64,000 nt of DNA, from the NCBI RefSeq assembly GCF_011290685.1, contig NZ_JAANYN010000010.1:62001-126000 (forward strand), given 5' to 3'. The DNA comes from Cyclobacterium plantarum (lineage in GTDB: Bacteria > Bacteroidota > Bacteroidia > Cytophagales > Cyclobacteriaceae). A model generated the notes under the pieces. That model saw only the letters and a program-made list of their open reading frames with translations, was not told the DNA's origin and ran no database searches. The position numbers and the translations under genes were made by a program. This document shows positions 1 through 8,249 of the stretch, one piece after another (position 1 is the first letter of the stretch; every line of letters begins with the position of its first letter).

Positions 1-315
1 TTTACCGGGCAATCAAGCCTCAGTTTGGGGCCAGCCGATTTTGAAATGGCTGTTAAGACCTATGCTGCAGGTCAAAAGAAATTCGGAATCCCCTCTCCAA
101 TAATTAAAGTCCACCAAAAACTGTTTTTTCCGAGAGAATTACTCAAACTGACCGCTAACTTTACCCTTTACGTGGAAAAAGACAGGTTCAACCATTTTAG
201 GGTGACACTGGAGGGTTTTATTCCCAGAACCATCCGGCAGACCTATCAACCCATCAATTTTATCAGCGAAACACTCTGGAAATTCAGGTATTTTTCCGAA
301 ACCATAAAAAATTAA
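1..315 (+). CDS. 3' end of an unidentified gene (partial)
   Basis: The frame is open from the first base of the window and ends at TAA 313-315, leaving about 104 residues of the C-terminus. The true start lies outside the window, so internal TTG or ATG codons should not be taken as starts. The visible part is rich in aromatic and basic residues (for example VHQKLFFPREL and LWKFRYF) and has no hydrophobic segment long enough to span a membrane. I do not recognise the family. The opposite strand also has a short open frame here (139-336), but the plus frame is longer, is unbroken to the edge and matches the direction of the next gene. Confidence 0.55.
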   Translation, partial: FTGQSSLSLGPADFEMAVKTYAAGQKKFGIPSPIIKVHQKLFFPRELLKLTANFTLYVEKDRFNHFRVTLEGFIPRTIRQTYQPINFISETLWKFRYFSETIKN

Positions 316-365
316 ATTCAACCAAACTTTTTTCAAGTCTATCTGATTGATAATTGTATGAAATC

Positions 366-444
366 GACACGATTAAAATCATCATTAAACTCACAGGGCA
401 ATGATTATTTTAATCGTCAAAGATTCCACCCCGATAAATCGGGG
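366..444. repeat. REP-like element made of two inverted repeats
   Basis: Two inverted repeats lie next to each other in an intergenic gap. The first is imperfect: left arm 370-382 (CGATTAAAATCAT) and right arm 401-416 (ATGATTATTTTAATCG), which pair except for a two-base bulge across an 18-base loop. The second is perfect: CCCCGAT at 429-435 and ATCGGGG at 438-444, separated by two bases. Two structured palindromes in a short gap are typical of REP or small MITE-type elements. No second copy was noticed in this window, so the mobile or dispersed nature is inference. Confidence 0.4.
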
Positions 445-478
445 CAAGTTATGACATCTAAGAAACAATTATTAACAT

Positions 479-922
479 ATGAAAAAACAACCGGTAACGG
501 AGACCTTTCCAAAATTCACCATGCCCCACAGAGGGCTATTGCTGCTTTCCGGAATATATGCGATCCTTTGGGGAGCTTTTTTCAGGTGGTTTGGCCCTGC
601 TGTTCTGGGCTGGTTATCCATGGAAAATAGCTTTTCAGGTGGAACAGACACCTTGTTTTATGGAAGCATTGGCATGGTAACTGGGTTATTGCTGTTCTTA
701 TCTGCCTTTTATCCTATCAGCTGGATTTACCTGATTGGCATGGGTATCCTGGGAAAAATAGTTTCTCTGATAAGTTTTCTGGGCCTTTACATGGGAAGTT
801 TAGAATGGAATAAGCGGGTTGCCTTTCATTTGCTTTTCAATGAAGGCATTTGGTTAGTTCCTCTGGCCATAATCCTCTGGAGAGCCCTGAAAGTAAAAAA
901 GTTTTTAAAAACACAACCCTGA
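479..922 (+). CDS. Small integral membrane protein, unknown function
   Basis: A 147-residue protein with a short charged N-terminus, four likely membrane-spanning segments (about residues 18-42, 58-78, 80-100 and 113-136) and a lysine-rich C-terminal tail (ALKVKKFLK), which suggests a cytoplasmic C-terminus. No catalytic motif is visible and I cannot name a family. The ATG at 479 sits after an AT-rich leader and keeps the tail-first topology. It faces the minus-strand gene at 1044-1352, and the two share a bidirectional terminator at 1008-1034. Confidence 0.7.
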   Translation: MKKQPVTETFPKFTMPHRGLLLLSGIYAILWGAFFRWFGPAVLGWLSMENSFSGGTDTLFYGSIGMVTGLLLFLSAFYPISWIYLIGMGILGKIVSLISFLGLYMGSLEWNKRVAFHLLFNEGIWLVPLAIILWRALKVKKFLKTQP

Positions 923-1004
923 TCGGCAGGTTAAGTAAAAAGGATTAATCCACAAGGCAATCTTACCCCATTTTGTTGCTTGTGGATCACCGCACGAAAA
1001 TAAA

Positions 1005-1043
1005 CAACCCCAATCCCTTTTTGAGAGATTGGGGTGATTTTTA
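1005..1043. terminator. Bidirectional intrinsic terminator
   Basis: Perfect 8-base stem: CCCCAATC at 1008-1015 and GATTGGGG at 1027-1034, with an 11-base loop. It is followed by TGATTTTTATT on the plus strand and by a TTGTTTATTTT tract on the minus strand. It lies between two convergent genes that end at 922 and 1044, so it can serve both. Confidence 0.75.
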
Positions 1044-1352
1044 TTAAGTCAAAATGATTAGTAAAATCAGAATGACAATCAGGGCACCAGCGGAGATGTA
1101 AACACCACCTCCCAGCGCTTTTGCCTCTTTGTTGATTTCCCTCAGTTCGTTGCGGATCTCCTTTCGCTCTTCCTTGTCCATGGCCTTAAAATCCATGGCC
1201 TTTATTTCCAAAACCCGTTCATCCAATTGTTCTAAACGTGCCTGCTCTTCAGGACTGGGTTCTTTTTCTGCCGGTTTTTCTTTTGCCATGGCCGCAGGCG
1301 CAATGGCTGTCAATAACATCAGCATGGATAAAAAGTATGCGATCTTTTTCAT
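1044..1352 (-). CDS. Small exported, C-terminally anchored protein
   Basis: 102 residues. Residues 1-23 form a Sec signal peptide (MKKIAYFLSMLMLLTAIAPA, with cleavage near AMA). They are followed by a very charged, Glu/Lys-rich helix (about 24-78) that probably forms a coiled coil. The C-terminus is a glycine turn (GGG) followed by a single hydrophobic segment (about 82-101). The expected topology is a periplasmic helical stalk tethered by its C-terminus. Short proteins of this design are common in Bacteroidota, but I know of no assigned function. Confidence 0.7.
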   Translation of the reverse strand: MKKIAYFLSMLMLLTAIAPAAMAKEKPAEKEPSPEEQARLEQLDERVLEIKAMDFKAMDKEERKEIRNELREINKEAKALGGGVYISAGALIVILILLIILT

Positions 1353-1456
1353 AAGGATTAGAATTTAAGGTTAAACATATTGTTAAATTACTTCAAAATA
1401 AAGGTCAGAATTCAAACTGATAATTTCCCGAAATATACCAATAATCTTACCAAAAA

Positions 1457-1621
1457 ATGGAAAAGGAAAGGAATCCAGGAAAAATAACCGACATAGGTAC
1501 TTTCCTTGTACCTGAAAAATGGGTTCTTTCAATTGAAAAAAATATACACGTTCAAGGAGGTATACCTATAGGGATTTCTGCAATTTTCAAGCATGACTCT
1601 GGAAAATTACAGGAGAGATAA
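1457..1621 (+). CDS. Possible small ORF upstream of the caspase-like cassette
   Basis: An ATG-to-TAA frame of 54 codons, MEKERNPGKITDIGTFLVPE at the N-terminus and ending SGKLQER. It has no low-complexity bias and a plausible mix of charged and hydrophobic residues, and it fills part of the 378-base gap before the gene at 1731. I see no convincing ribosome-binding site and no match to a known family. It could be the first member of the cassette that follows, a remnant of a longer gene, or chance. Confidence 0.3.
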   Translation: MEKERNPGKITDIGTFLVPEKWVLSIEKNIHVQGGIPIGISAIFKHDSGKLQER

Positions 1622-1688
1622 TTAGACAATTATATTACTTTTAATTTTGATTTATTAATTTTAATTTCTACCTTATATTGTATTTTGC

Positions 1689-1696
1689 TACTTTTG
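1689..1696 (+). promoter_or_regulatory. Candidate -7 box for the 1731 cassette
   Basis: TACTTTTG matches the Bacteroidota -7 consensus TAnnTTTG exactly and lies about 35 bases before the ATG at 1731. No clear TTTG is found 17-21 bases upstream, so the -33 half is weak. A second exact match, TAATTTTG, lies at 1642-1649. Confidence 0.4.
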
Positions 1697-1730
1697 CAAT
1701 TAAAGAAATGGTTGAACTACGCAAGGAGTT

Positions 1731-2369
1731 ATGGCTACTGAATTAAATGTGATTGCTCCCTACACAAAAGGTTGGGACTCACAAAATCAATACGATCATA
1801 ATGAGGCCCGCATTGTCCGCAACGCACCGAATACCTGGGAAGTAATATTAGGTTACGATGATCTTCCGGATCTAATAAATAAAATCAATCAATTACTTAC
1901 TATAGATCCCGATCATCCTTGTTTGAAAACTTTGGAGATTTACGCTCACGGCAACCCTACCGCAATCAATGACTTGTCACGGTCTGATGTCAATTCCTGG
2001 GCTAGCCAATTGAAAACCCTTACCTGGTGTGATGAGGCCAGTATTTATCTTTCAGGGTGCAACACTGGACTGAAGCGTACAACACGAATAACAAACCCTC
2101 TTGTTACGGGACCTATCGCTAAGCTGCTAGCTGATGCACTACAATTCAATGCTGCTTCGTTTGCCCATAAAATTTGGGTTTATGGATCCAAAGGATATTT
2201 ATCCGGGTCCCATGTAGAAGGGAGTGAAAAAACTGTCGATACCTTCACCGAGCGAGAATTGGCCTGGTCAATCCCACCCTGGACGACAACGATTTGGGAA
2301 AAGTTTCCTGGAGGATCAAATGCGACTGGAAATGCTTGCTGGTTAGGATTTAAAAATGGGAATTGGTGA
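1731..2369 (+). CDS. Stand-alone caspase/CHAT (DUF4347-like) fold protein
   Basis: 212 residues. Two motifs stand out: LEIYAHGN with His73 after a predicted strand, and IYLSGCNTG with Cys110 after another strand. This His-Gly and (S/Y)-G-C-N-x-G pairing is the dyad arrangement of caspase-like peptidases, seen in CHAT and DUF4347 domains. A further strand (KIWVYGSKGYLSG, about 147-159) fits the same fold. There is no signal peptide or membrane segment. DUF4347 domains usually sit at the start of very large surface proteins, so a short free-standing copy is unusual. A purine-rich AAGGAG lies only two bases before the ATG. The stop overlaps the next start (TGATG), so the two genes are translationally coupled. 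The substrate and role are unknown; a regulated protease or defence effector is inference. Confidence 0.55.
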   Translation: MATELNVIAPYTKGWDSQNQYDHNEARIVRNAPNTWEVILGYDDLPDLINKINQLLTIDPDHPCLKTLEIYAHGNPTAINDLSRSDVNSWASQLKTLTWCDEASIYLSGCNTGLKRTTRITNPLVTGPIAKLLADALQFNAASFAHKIWVYGSKGYLSGSHVEGSEKTVDTFTERELAWSIPPWTTTIWEKFPGGSNATGNACWLGFKNGNW

Positions 2370-2695
2370 TGGCTACTACTGTTAAAATAATTGAATATGG
2401 CACCCCAAACGAACTTACATTGGATTCGTTCCAACGCAAGTTGTTTTTAAACGAACTCAGGCGTGTACAGGGATCTGGTATTTCAGTTTTTTTTAAAAAT
2501 CTCTTTGCCCAAATGCGTAAAAGCACAAGACCAATACTTATTCGACCGGACTGTCAGATCATAATAGACACCAACGGTCAGGTAACCGAATATTTTTTAC
2601 AGGGAAAGTTTGTATTGTGCAAAAAAGGAAGCCGTTTAAACCATCAATTCTATATGGGAGTACTGCTGGAGCATTGGCTTGGAATGCTGCCATAA
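2369..2695 (+). CDS. Unknown 108-residue partner of the caspase-like protein
   Basis: The start is taken at ATG 2369, which overlaps the previous TGA by one base; the in-frame TTG and GTG at 2363 and 2366 are less likely. The protein has an amphipathic helix-rich N-terminal half (FQRKLFLNELRRVQ, about 19-32), a short basic region (FAQMRKSTRP) and a strand-rich middle (RPILIRPDCQIIIDTNGQVT). It carries no signal peptide and I recognise no family. The tight overlap implies a fixed ratio or a direct complex with the upstream protein, so it may be an inhibitor, an activator or a substrate. That is inference from position only. Confidence 0.6.
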   Translation: MATTVKIIEYGTPNELTLDSFQRKLFLNELRRVQGSGISVFFKNLFAQMRKSTRPILIRPDCQIIIDTNGQVTEYFLQGKFVLCKKGSRLNHQFYMGVLLEHWLGMLP

Positions 2696-3117
2696 TGTGA
2701 TCGGGTTTGGTTGAAATATATCAATTGTAATCATTACAATTTAGAAACCGGATAAGCAACAGCGGTTGTCTGATAATTTTTCACAAAGATTCCGATTTAA
2801 AAAAACCAAGCCCAAAAGGGGTCAAACCATCGAACACATTTCCCCTGTTCTGTCCCTCCATTCTCATATGCTGCCATGAAAATAAATGCAAATGGGAATC
2901 GCTCTGCTAACAGGAGAGGGAATCCTGGAATTAATCTTTTGTTTTTTGTAGGCAATTACCTGAGGAGGTTTCAGGAATTAATGAAGCCAAAGATGTTTGG
3001 ACAAATTCTTCTATTTTTCCATCCGAAGCATTGCTCAAAAATCACTAACTTGGGCTGAATTTAGCAGAAATAATCTGCGAGCAATTCCTATAAGTACCTC
3101 AAAAACCAGATCTACAA
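2696..3117. other. 422-base gap with one inverted repeat
   Basis: No convincing gene. AATTGTAA at 2723-2730 and TTACAATT at 2734-2741 form a perfect 8-base inverted repeat with a three-base centre, 28 bases after the cassette. It lacks a following T-run, so it looks more like an operator-type site than a terminator. A 60-codon ORF at 2876-3058 has odd composition (Asn/Arg-rich start, Phe-rich middle) and is not called. Confidence 0.4.
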
Positions 3118-5928
3118 ATGGCTAAAGGCAGTAAAAAACTTTTTCTTCTGGACGCAATGGCCCTGATTTACAGGGCTCATTTTGCCTTCAGCAAAAACCC
3201 CAGAATCAACAGCAAAGGGCTCAACACGGGAGTCATGCTGGGATTTACCAATACCTTGCTGGAGGTTCTGGAAAAGGAAAACCCCTCACACATCGCCGTG
3301 GTATTCGACACCAAGGCCCCCACTTTTCGCCACAAACAGTTTGAAGCCTACAAGGCCAACAGGCAGGAACAACCTGAAGACATTGAGGTGGGCATTCCCT
3401 GGGTCAAACAAATTGTACAGGCATTTAACATTCCCACTCTTGAGCTTGATGGTTACGAAGCCGATGATATCATAGGCACATTGGCCAAAAAAGCGGAGAG
3501 AACCAGTTTTACCGTGTACATGATGACTCCGGATAAAGACTACGGGCAGTTGGTGGAAGACCACATTTACCTGTATAAACCTGCCTTTATGGGCAATGCG
3601 GTAGATATTATGGGTCCGAAAGAGATATGTGAAAAATGGGACATAGAAAATGTAGATCAGGTAAGGGATATACTGGGCCTCATGGGAGATGCTGTGGACA
3701 ACATCCCAGGAATACCCGGAATTGGTGCCAAAACCGCCGTTAAACTTTTGAAAGAATATGGGTCCGTTGAGGAACTGGTAAAAAACACCGATCAGCTGAA
3801 GGGCAAGCAAAAGGAAAATGTGGAAAATTATGCCCAACAAGGCATTTTATCCAAGGAGCTGGCCACGATCATGCAGGATGTCCCCATTGAATTCGATGAG
3901 AAATCCCTGACACGGGATCCTCCCAATGAAGAAAAACTGAAAGCACTTTTTGCTGAGCTGGAATTCAGGACATTGACCAAGAGAGTTTTTGGAGAAGCCC
4001 TCAAAAAGCCGGCATTGAAAGTGGATGAGCAATTGGGTTTATTTACCGGGCAGGACACTGCAGAAAGCAATGAAATTGCAACACCGGAACCCCCTATTCC
4101 AGCCACAAACAGTCTGGGCAGCCTTTTTACCCGGGACCATGATTACCATAAGGTGTCCGGAGAGCAGGCCATTAAAGATTTGGTGCGCTACTTACTGATG
4201 CAAAAAGAGATTTGTTTCGATACGGAAACTACCTCCATTAATCCCAATGAAGCAGAATTGGTGGGGATTTCCTTTGCCTACCTCCCCGGTGAAGCCTACT
4301 ACATCCCTTTTCCGGGAGAAATGAAGGCTGCAAAAGAAATCCTATCCCTGTTAAAGCCGGTTTTTGAATCCGTTGAAATCCTGAAAATAGGTCAAAACAT
4401 CAAATACGATATCCTGGTCTTGATGAATTACGGCATGGAAGTGAAAGGAAAGCTTTATGATACCATGCTGGCCCATTACCTGATCGAACCGGAAGGCAAA
4501 CACTCCATGGATTGGATGGCAGAGCAGTACCTCAATTATAAGCCTGTATCCATAGAGACCCTTATTGGTAAAAAAGGTAAAAACCAGGGCAACATGAAGG
4601 ATGTGGATCCAGATGAAGTGGTAGATTATGCCGCAGAAGATGCGGATATTACCCTCTTGTTGAAAAAATCCCTGGATCCCATCATTAAGGAAAACAAACT
4701 CGATCATTTACTTCATGAAGTGGAAAGTCCATTGATTGAAGTACTGGCAGCCATGGAATTTGAAGGTGTCAGGATCGATACGGATAGTTTGGCAGAGATG
4801 TCCAAAGAACTGGAAACAGAAAGCCGGGAAATAGAAAAAAAGGTTTACGAACTGGCGGGAGAACAGTTTAACCTCAGCTCCCCCAAGCAGCTGGGCGAGA
4901 TCCTCTTTAACAAACTCCAACTGGATCCCAAGGCAAAGAAAACAAAAACGGGGCAATATGCTACCGGAGAAGAAGTACTGAGCAAGCTTGCCGTAGAACA
5001 CGAGATAGCCCAGGCCATCCTGGATTTCAGGCAAATGGTCAAGCTCAAATCTACCTATGTGGATGCCCTTCCCAGCCTGATCAATCCAAAAACCGGCCGG
5101 ATCCATACCACCTACAATCAATTTGTAGCTGCCACAGGCAGGCTCTCCTCCATCAATCCCAACCTGCAGAACATTCCAATCCGAACCGAAAGGGGAAGGG
5201 AAATAAGAAAGGCTTTTGTCCCCAGGGATGAAAACCATTTAATTCTTGCAGCAGATTATAGCCAGATAGAACTGCGAATCATGGCCGCATTCTCTCAGGA
5301 CACTTCCATGATAGAGGCCTTTAAAAACGGCAGGGACATTCATGCCACCACGGCCGCAAAAATTTTCCAGGTTCCTTTGGCGGAAGTGACAGGGGATATG
5401 CGCCGAAAAGCCAAGACGGCCAATTTCGGGATCATCTATGGTATTTCTGCTTTCGGGCTATCCCAAAGGTTGAAAATCCCCAGGGGGGAAGCCAAAGACA
5501 TCATCGAAGCCTATTTCAAAGAATTCCCCTCTGTTAAAGCCTATATGGATGAAAGCATAGAAAAAGCCCGGAAGAATGAATATGTGGAAACCATTTTGGG
5601 AAGAAGACGCTACTTGCGGGACATCAACAGCCGGAATGCCACCATGAGGGGATTCGCAGAACGAAATGCCATCAATGCGCCTATTCAGGGTTCAGCAGCC
5701 GATATGATCAAAGTGGCCATGATCCATGTTCACGAATGGATGCTCCAAAACAAGCTCAAATCCAAAATGATATTGCAGGTACACGATGAACTGGTATTTG
5801 ATGCCTACAAGGAAGAAACGGAATTGTTAAAACAGGAAATCCCGAAACTCATGGGCGATGCCATCAAAATAGCGGTACCGCTGGAGGTGGAGATAGGCAT
5901 GGGCAAAGATTGGCTGGAAGCCCATTGA
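3118..5928 (+). CDS. polA: DNA polymerase I
   Basis: 936 residues, the normal length for a three-domain enzyme that fills gaps in repair and removes Okazaki primers. The N-terminal 5'-3' nuclease (about 1-290) shows LLDAMALIYR, YEADDIIGT and the helix-hairpin-helix stretch GDAVDNIPGIPGIGAKTA. The 3'-5' exonuclease domain keeps its acidic residues: FDTETT near 368, NIKYD near 427 and YAAEDAD near 504. Proofreading is therefore expected to be active, unlike in Taq-type enzymes. The polymerase domain has motif A DYSQIELR (about 711), motif B RRKAKTANFGIIYG (about 762) and motif C QVHDELVFD (about 887). The ATG at 3118 gives a standard N-terminus. The gene stands alone, with radA following after 72 bases. 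Confidence 0.98.
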   Translation: MAKGSKKLFLLDAMALIYRAHFAFSKNPRINSKGLNTGVMLGFTNTLLEVLEKENPSHIAVVFDTKAPTFRHKQFEAYKANRQEQPEDIEVGIPWVKQIVQAFNIPTLELDGYEADDIIGTLAKKAERTSFTVYMMTPDKDYGQLVEDHIYLYKPAFMGNAVDIMGPKEICEKWDIENVDQVRDILGLMGDAVDNIPGIPGIGAKTAVKLLKEYGSVEELVKNTDQLKGKQKENVENYAQQGILSKELATIMQDVPIEFDEKSLTRDPPNEEKLKALFAELEFRTLTKRVFGEALKKPALKVDEQLGLFTGQDTAESNEIATPEPPIPATNSLGSLFTRDHDYHKVSGEQAIKDLVRYLLMQKEICFDTETTSINPNEAELVGISFAYLPGEAYYIPFPGEMKAAKEILSLLKPVFESVEILKIGQNIKYDILVLMNYGMEVKGKLYDTMLAHYLIEPEGKHSMDWMAEQYLNYKPVSIETLIGKKGKNQGNMKDVDPDEVVDYAAEDADITLLLKKSLDPIIKENKLDHLLHEVESPLIEVLAAMEFEGVRIDTDSLAEMSKELETESREIEKKVYELAGEQFNLSSPKQLGEILFNKLQLDPKAKKTKTGQYATGEEVLSKLAVEHEIAQAILDFRQMVKLKSTYVDALPSLINPKTGRIHTTYNQFVAATGRLSSINPNLQNIPIRTERGREIRKAFVPRDENHLILAADYSQIELRIMAAFSQDTSMIEAFKNGRDIHATTAAKIFQVPLAEVTGDMRRKAKTANFGIIYGISAFGLSQRLKIPRGEAKDIIEAYFKEFPSVKAYMDESIEKARKNEYVETILGRRRYLRDINSRNATMRGFAERNAINAPIQGSAADMIKVAMIHVHEWMLQNKLKSKMILQVHDELVFDAYKEETELLKQEIPKLMGDAIKIAVPLEVEIGMGKDWLEAH

Positions 5929-6000
5929 GATTTCTGATCCTGACAAAACCAACGCCCGATTAATAGTTACATTCCTTAAAAAAGCATCCAAATATTTATC

Positions 6001-7377
6001 ATGGCCAAAATTAAAACTGCTTATTTCTGTCAAAACTGTGGGGTGGAAAGTGCCAAATGGGTAGGAAAATGTCCTTCCTGTGGGGAGTGGAACACCTATA
6101 TGGAGGAAGTGGTCCAGAAAGAAGATGGCCAAAGGGGTGCCTGGAAGTCTGGCAACTCAGACCCCAAAAAAGCCAATAAACCAAAAAAGTTGAAAGAAAT
6201 CAACTATGAGGAACAATCCAGGCTGGTGACAGGGGATGAGGAACTGGATAGGGTTTTGGGAGGGGGTATCGTGCCCGGATCCCTTGTATTAATTGGCGGA
6301 GAACCGGGAATAGGGAAATCCACTTTAATGCTTCAGATCGCCCTGATGCTTGCCCAGACAAAAATCCTTTACGTTTCCGGAGAAGAAAGTGAAAATCAGA
6401 TTAAAATGCGCAGTGAGCGCATGAAATACCAATCTGACCAATGCTATGTACTTTCAGAAACCAATACCCAACAGATTTTCCAACAGATAGAATTGTTAAA
6501 GCCAGAATTACTTGTCATAGACTCCATCCAAACCCTGCACAGCCAGTATGTGGCTTCAGCTGCCGGCTCGGTCAGCCAGGTCCGGGAATGCACGGCTGAA
6601 TTGATGAAATTTGCCAAGCAAACAGGTACTCCGGTTTTTCTTATCGGTCATATCACCAAGGATGGCTCCATAGCAGGGCCGAAGATCCTCGAGCACATGG
6701 TGGATACGGTATTGCAATTTGAAGGTGACCGGCACCTGAGTTACCGTATTCTGCGAACCTCCAAAAATCGCTTTGGCTCCACCAATGAACTTGGAATCTA
6801 CGAAATGCATGCCGATGGCCTGAAGGCGGTAAACAATCCATCTGAAATTCTACTGACCCAGCGGGAAGAACAGCTCAACGGGGTGGCCATAGGGGCCATG
6901 CTGGAAGGTAACCGCCCTCTTTTGATAGAAATCCAGTCTCTCGTCAGCCCTGCTACTTATGGAACACCTCAGAGAAGCAGCACCGGACATGATGCCAAAA
7001 GACTCAACATGCTGCTCGCAGTCCTGGAAAAACGAGGGGGAATGCGCTTGGGGCAACAGGATGTTTTCCTCAACGTAGCCGGTGGGCTTAGGGTAGATGA
7101 CCCGGGACTAGACCTTTCTGTCTGCGCCTCTATCATTTCATCCCATGAAGACAGTCCCATCGATCCGGGTACTTGTTTTGCGGGGGAAATCGGCCTTGGA
7201 GGAGAAATCAGGGCTGTAAACCGCATTGAAAGCCGCATAGCCGAAGCCGCGAAAATGGGATTCAAAAGGATCATTTTGTCCAAGTATGCCATCAAAGGAC
7301 TGGACCCGCGAAAATTTGCTATTGAAATTTTACCGGTTGGAAAATTGGAAGAAATGTACCGCCACCTGTTTTTATAA
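6001..7377 (+). CDS. radA: DNA repair protein RadA (Sms)
   Basis: 458 residues. RadA is a hexameric RecA-like helicase that extends branch migration during recombinational repair. The N-terminal C4 zinc finger (Cys10, Cys13, Cys24, Cys27) is complete. The Walker A is GGEPGIGKST near 98-107, the RadA-specific KNRFG motif is near 255, and the C-terminal Lon-protease-like domain (about 320-458) begins around the VFLNVAGGL region. It follows polA in the same direction, which suits a DNA repair pair, and ends four bases from a convergent methyltransferase gene. Confidence 0.97.
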   Translation: MAKIKTAYFCQNCGVESAKWVGKCPSCGEWNTYMEEVVQKEDGQRGAWKSGNSDPKKANKPKKLKEINYEEQSRLVTGDEELDRVLGGGIVPGSLVLIGGEPGIGKSTLMLQIALMLAQTKILYVSGEESENQIKMRSERMKYQSDQCYVLSETNTQQIFQQIELLKPELLVIDSIQTLHSQYVASAAGSVSQVRECTAELMKFAKQTGTPVFLIGHITKDGSIAGPKILEHMVDTVLQFEGDRHLSYRILRTSKNRFGSTNELGIYEMHADGLKAVNNPSEILLTQREEQLNGVAIGAMLEGNRPLLIEIQSLVSPATYGTPQRSSTGHDAKRLNMLLAVLEKRGGMRLGQQDVFLNVAGGLRVDDPGLDLSVCASIISSHEDSPIDPGTCFAGEIGLGGEIRAVNRIESRIAEAAKMGFKRIILSKYAIKGLDPRKFAIEILPVGKLEEMYRHLFL

Positions 7378-7381
7378 GTCC

Positions 7382-8113
7382 TTATTCCGAAAGGTCTTCC
7401 AATGGCTTTTTACCCCCGAAAGCAGCAAAACAACAATTCTTATGCAGGACATCCAATTGGGTAAAACCTACCTTCTCCATCAGCCTGAGCTGGAAGGTCA
7501 TTGAACGGGGGCTGTCTTCCTTTTCAATATAATCGAATACTTTCTTCCTGTATTTGAGGCCTCCAATGCTCTCCAGGTAGCGGGCATACCTGTTCCACAT
7601 CATTTCCTGGACTTTTGGATCATCATGCGCCACCAAATCAGAAACCCAAAATGATCCACCCGGTGCCAAAAGCTCGAAAATTTTTCTGAAAACATCTTCC
7701 CAGTCCTGCTCATCCCTAAGGTGATGCAATACGGCGGCAGCCACAATAACATCATATTTATTGGCAGTCAATTCAGCATCCCTGATATCTGCCTGGATCG
7801 TATTTACCTTACCGGTAGTCGCCCAGGAAACCCGATCCTGGGCCTTTACCAACATGGGTTTGCTCAGATCAAGTAAATCACAATCTATTTGTGGGAGGTA
7901 TTGTAATATTTTTAAGGAAAGATTTCCTGCTCCGGAGCCAATATCCAATAAAGTCTTAGCTTGTGGACTGGAAACCACCACCGCATTGGCAATCAGCTCC
8001 ATGGAAAGGGGGGCATCCATGGTGGCCTCCTGCCCGGTATCCAGGTTAGAAAAACGTTCCACATCCCGATCGAATCTTTTTCTGATTTCCTCAGTTGTCG
8101 ATTTATTTTGCAT
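7382..8113 (-). CDS. Class I SAM-dependent methyltransferase
   Basis: 243 residues with the SAM-binding motif I LLDIGSGAGNLS (about 56-67), an acidic residue after the next strand (DLLDLSKPML) and the later VIVAAAVLHHL segment typical of small-molecule and tRNA-modifying methyltransferases. The overall design recalls CmoA-like enzymes, but the substrate cannot be read from sequence. It has no signal peptide and is cytoplasmic. It is convergent with radA with only four bases between stops, leaving no room for a terminator outside the coding regions. Confidence 0.85.
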   Translation of the reverse strand: MQNKSTTEEIRKRFDRDVERFSNLDTGQEATMDAPLSMELIANAVVVSSPQAKTLLDIGSGAGNLSLKILQYLPQIDCDLLDLSKPMLVKAQDRVSWATTGKVNTIQADIRDAELTANKYDVIVAAAVLHHLRDEQDWEDVFRKIFELLAPGGSFWVSDLVAHDDPKVQEMMWNRYARYLESIGGLKYRKKVFDYIEKEDSPRSMTFQLRLMEKVGFTQLDVLHKNCCFAAFGGKKPLEDLSE

Positions 8114-8249
8114 AGGGTTATCTAAGGTTTAAATAAAAACAAATTCGATTTTAACCATTTTTCTGTACAAATACAATTATTAGGCATTCATACCGGAAAA
8201 TAGCAGTGTAACACCAGGATGGTTTTTCTGTTTTTAAGGTGGTTTGGTT

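Noticed and set aside
358-630. ORF overlapping the membrane protein gene at 479-922 in another frame
   Set aside because: Starts inside the inverted-repeat element and continues as an out-of-frame shadow of a credible membrane protein.
1708-1746. 12-codon leader-peptide-like ORF overlapping the start of the caspase-like gene
   Set aside because: Very short, no repeated regulatory codons and no attenuator hairpin; the overlap is probably chance.
2876-3058. 60-codon ORF before polA
   Set aside because: Asn/Arg-rich start and Phe-rich middle look like translated non-coding DNA; there is no ribosome-binding site and no coding-like pattern, so it is not called.
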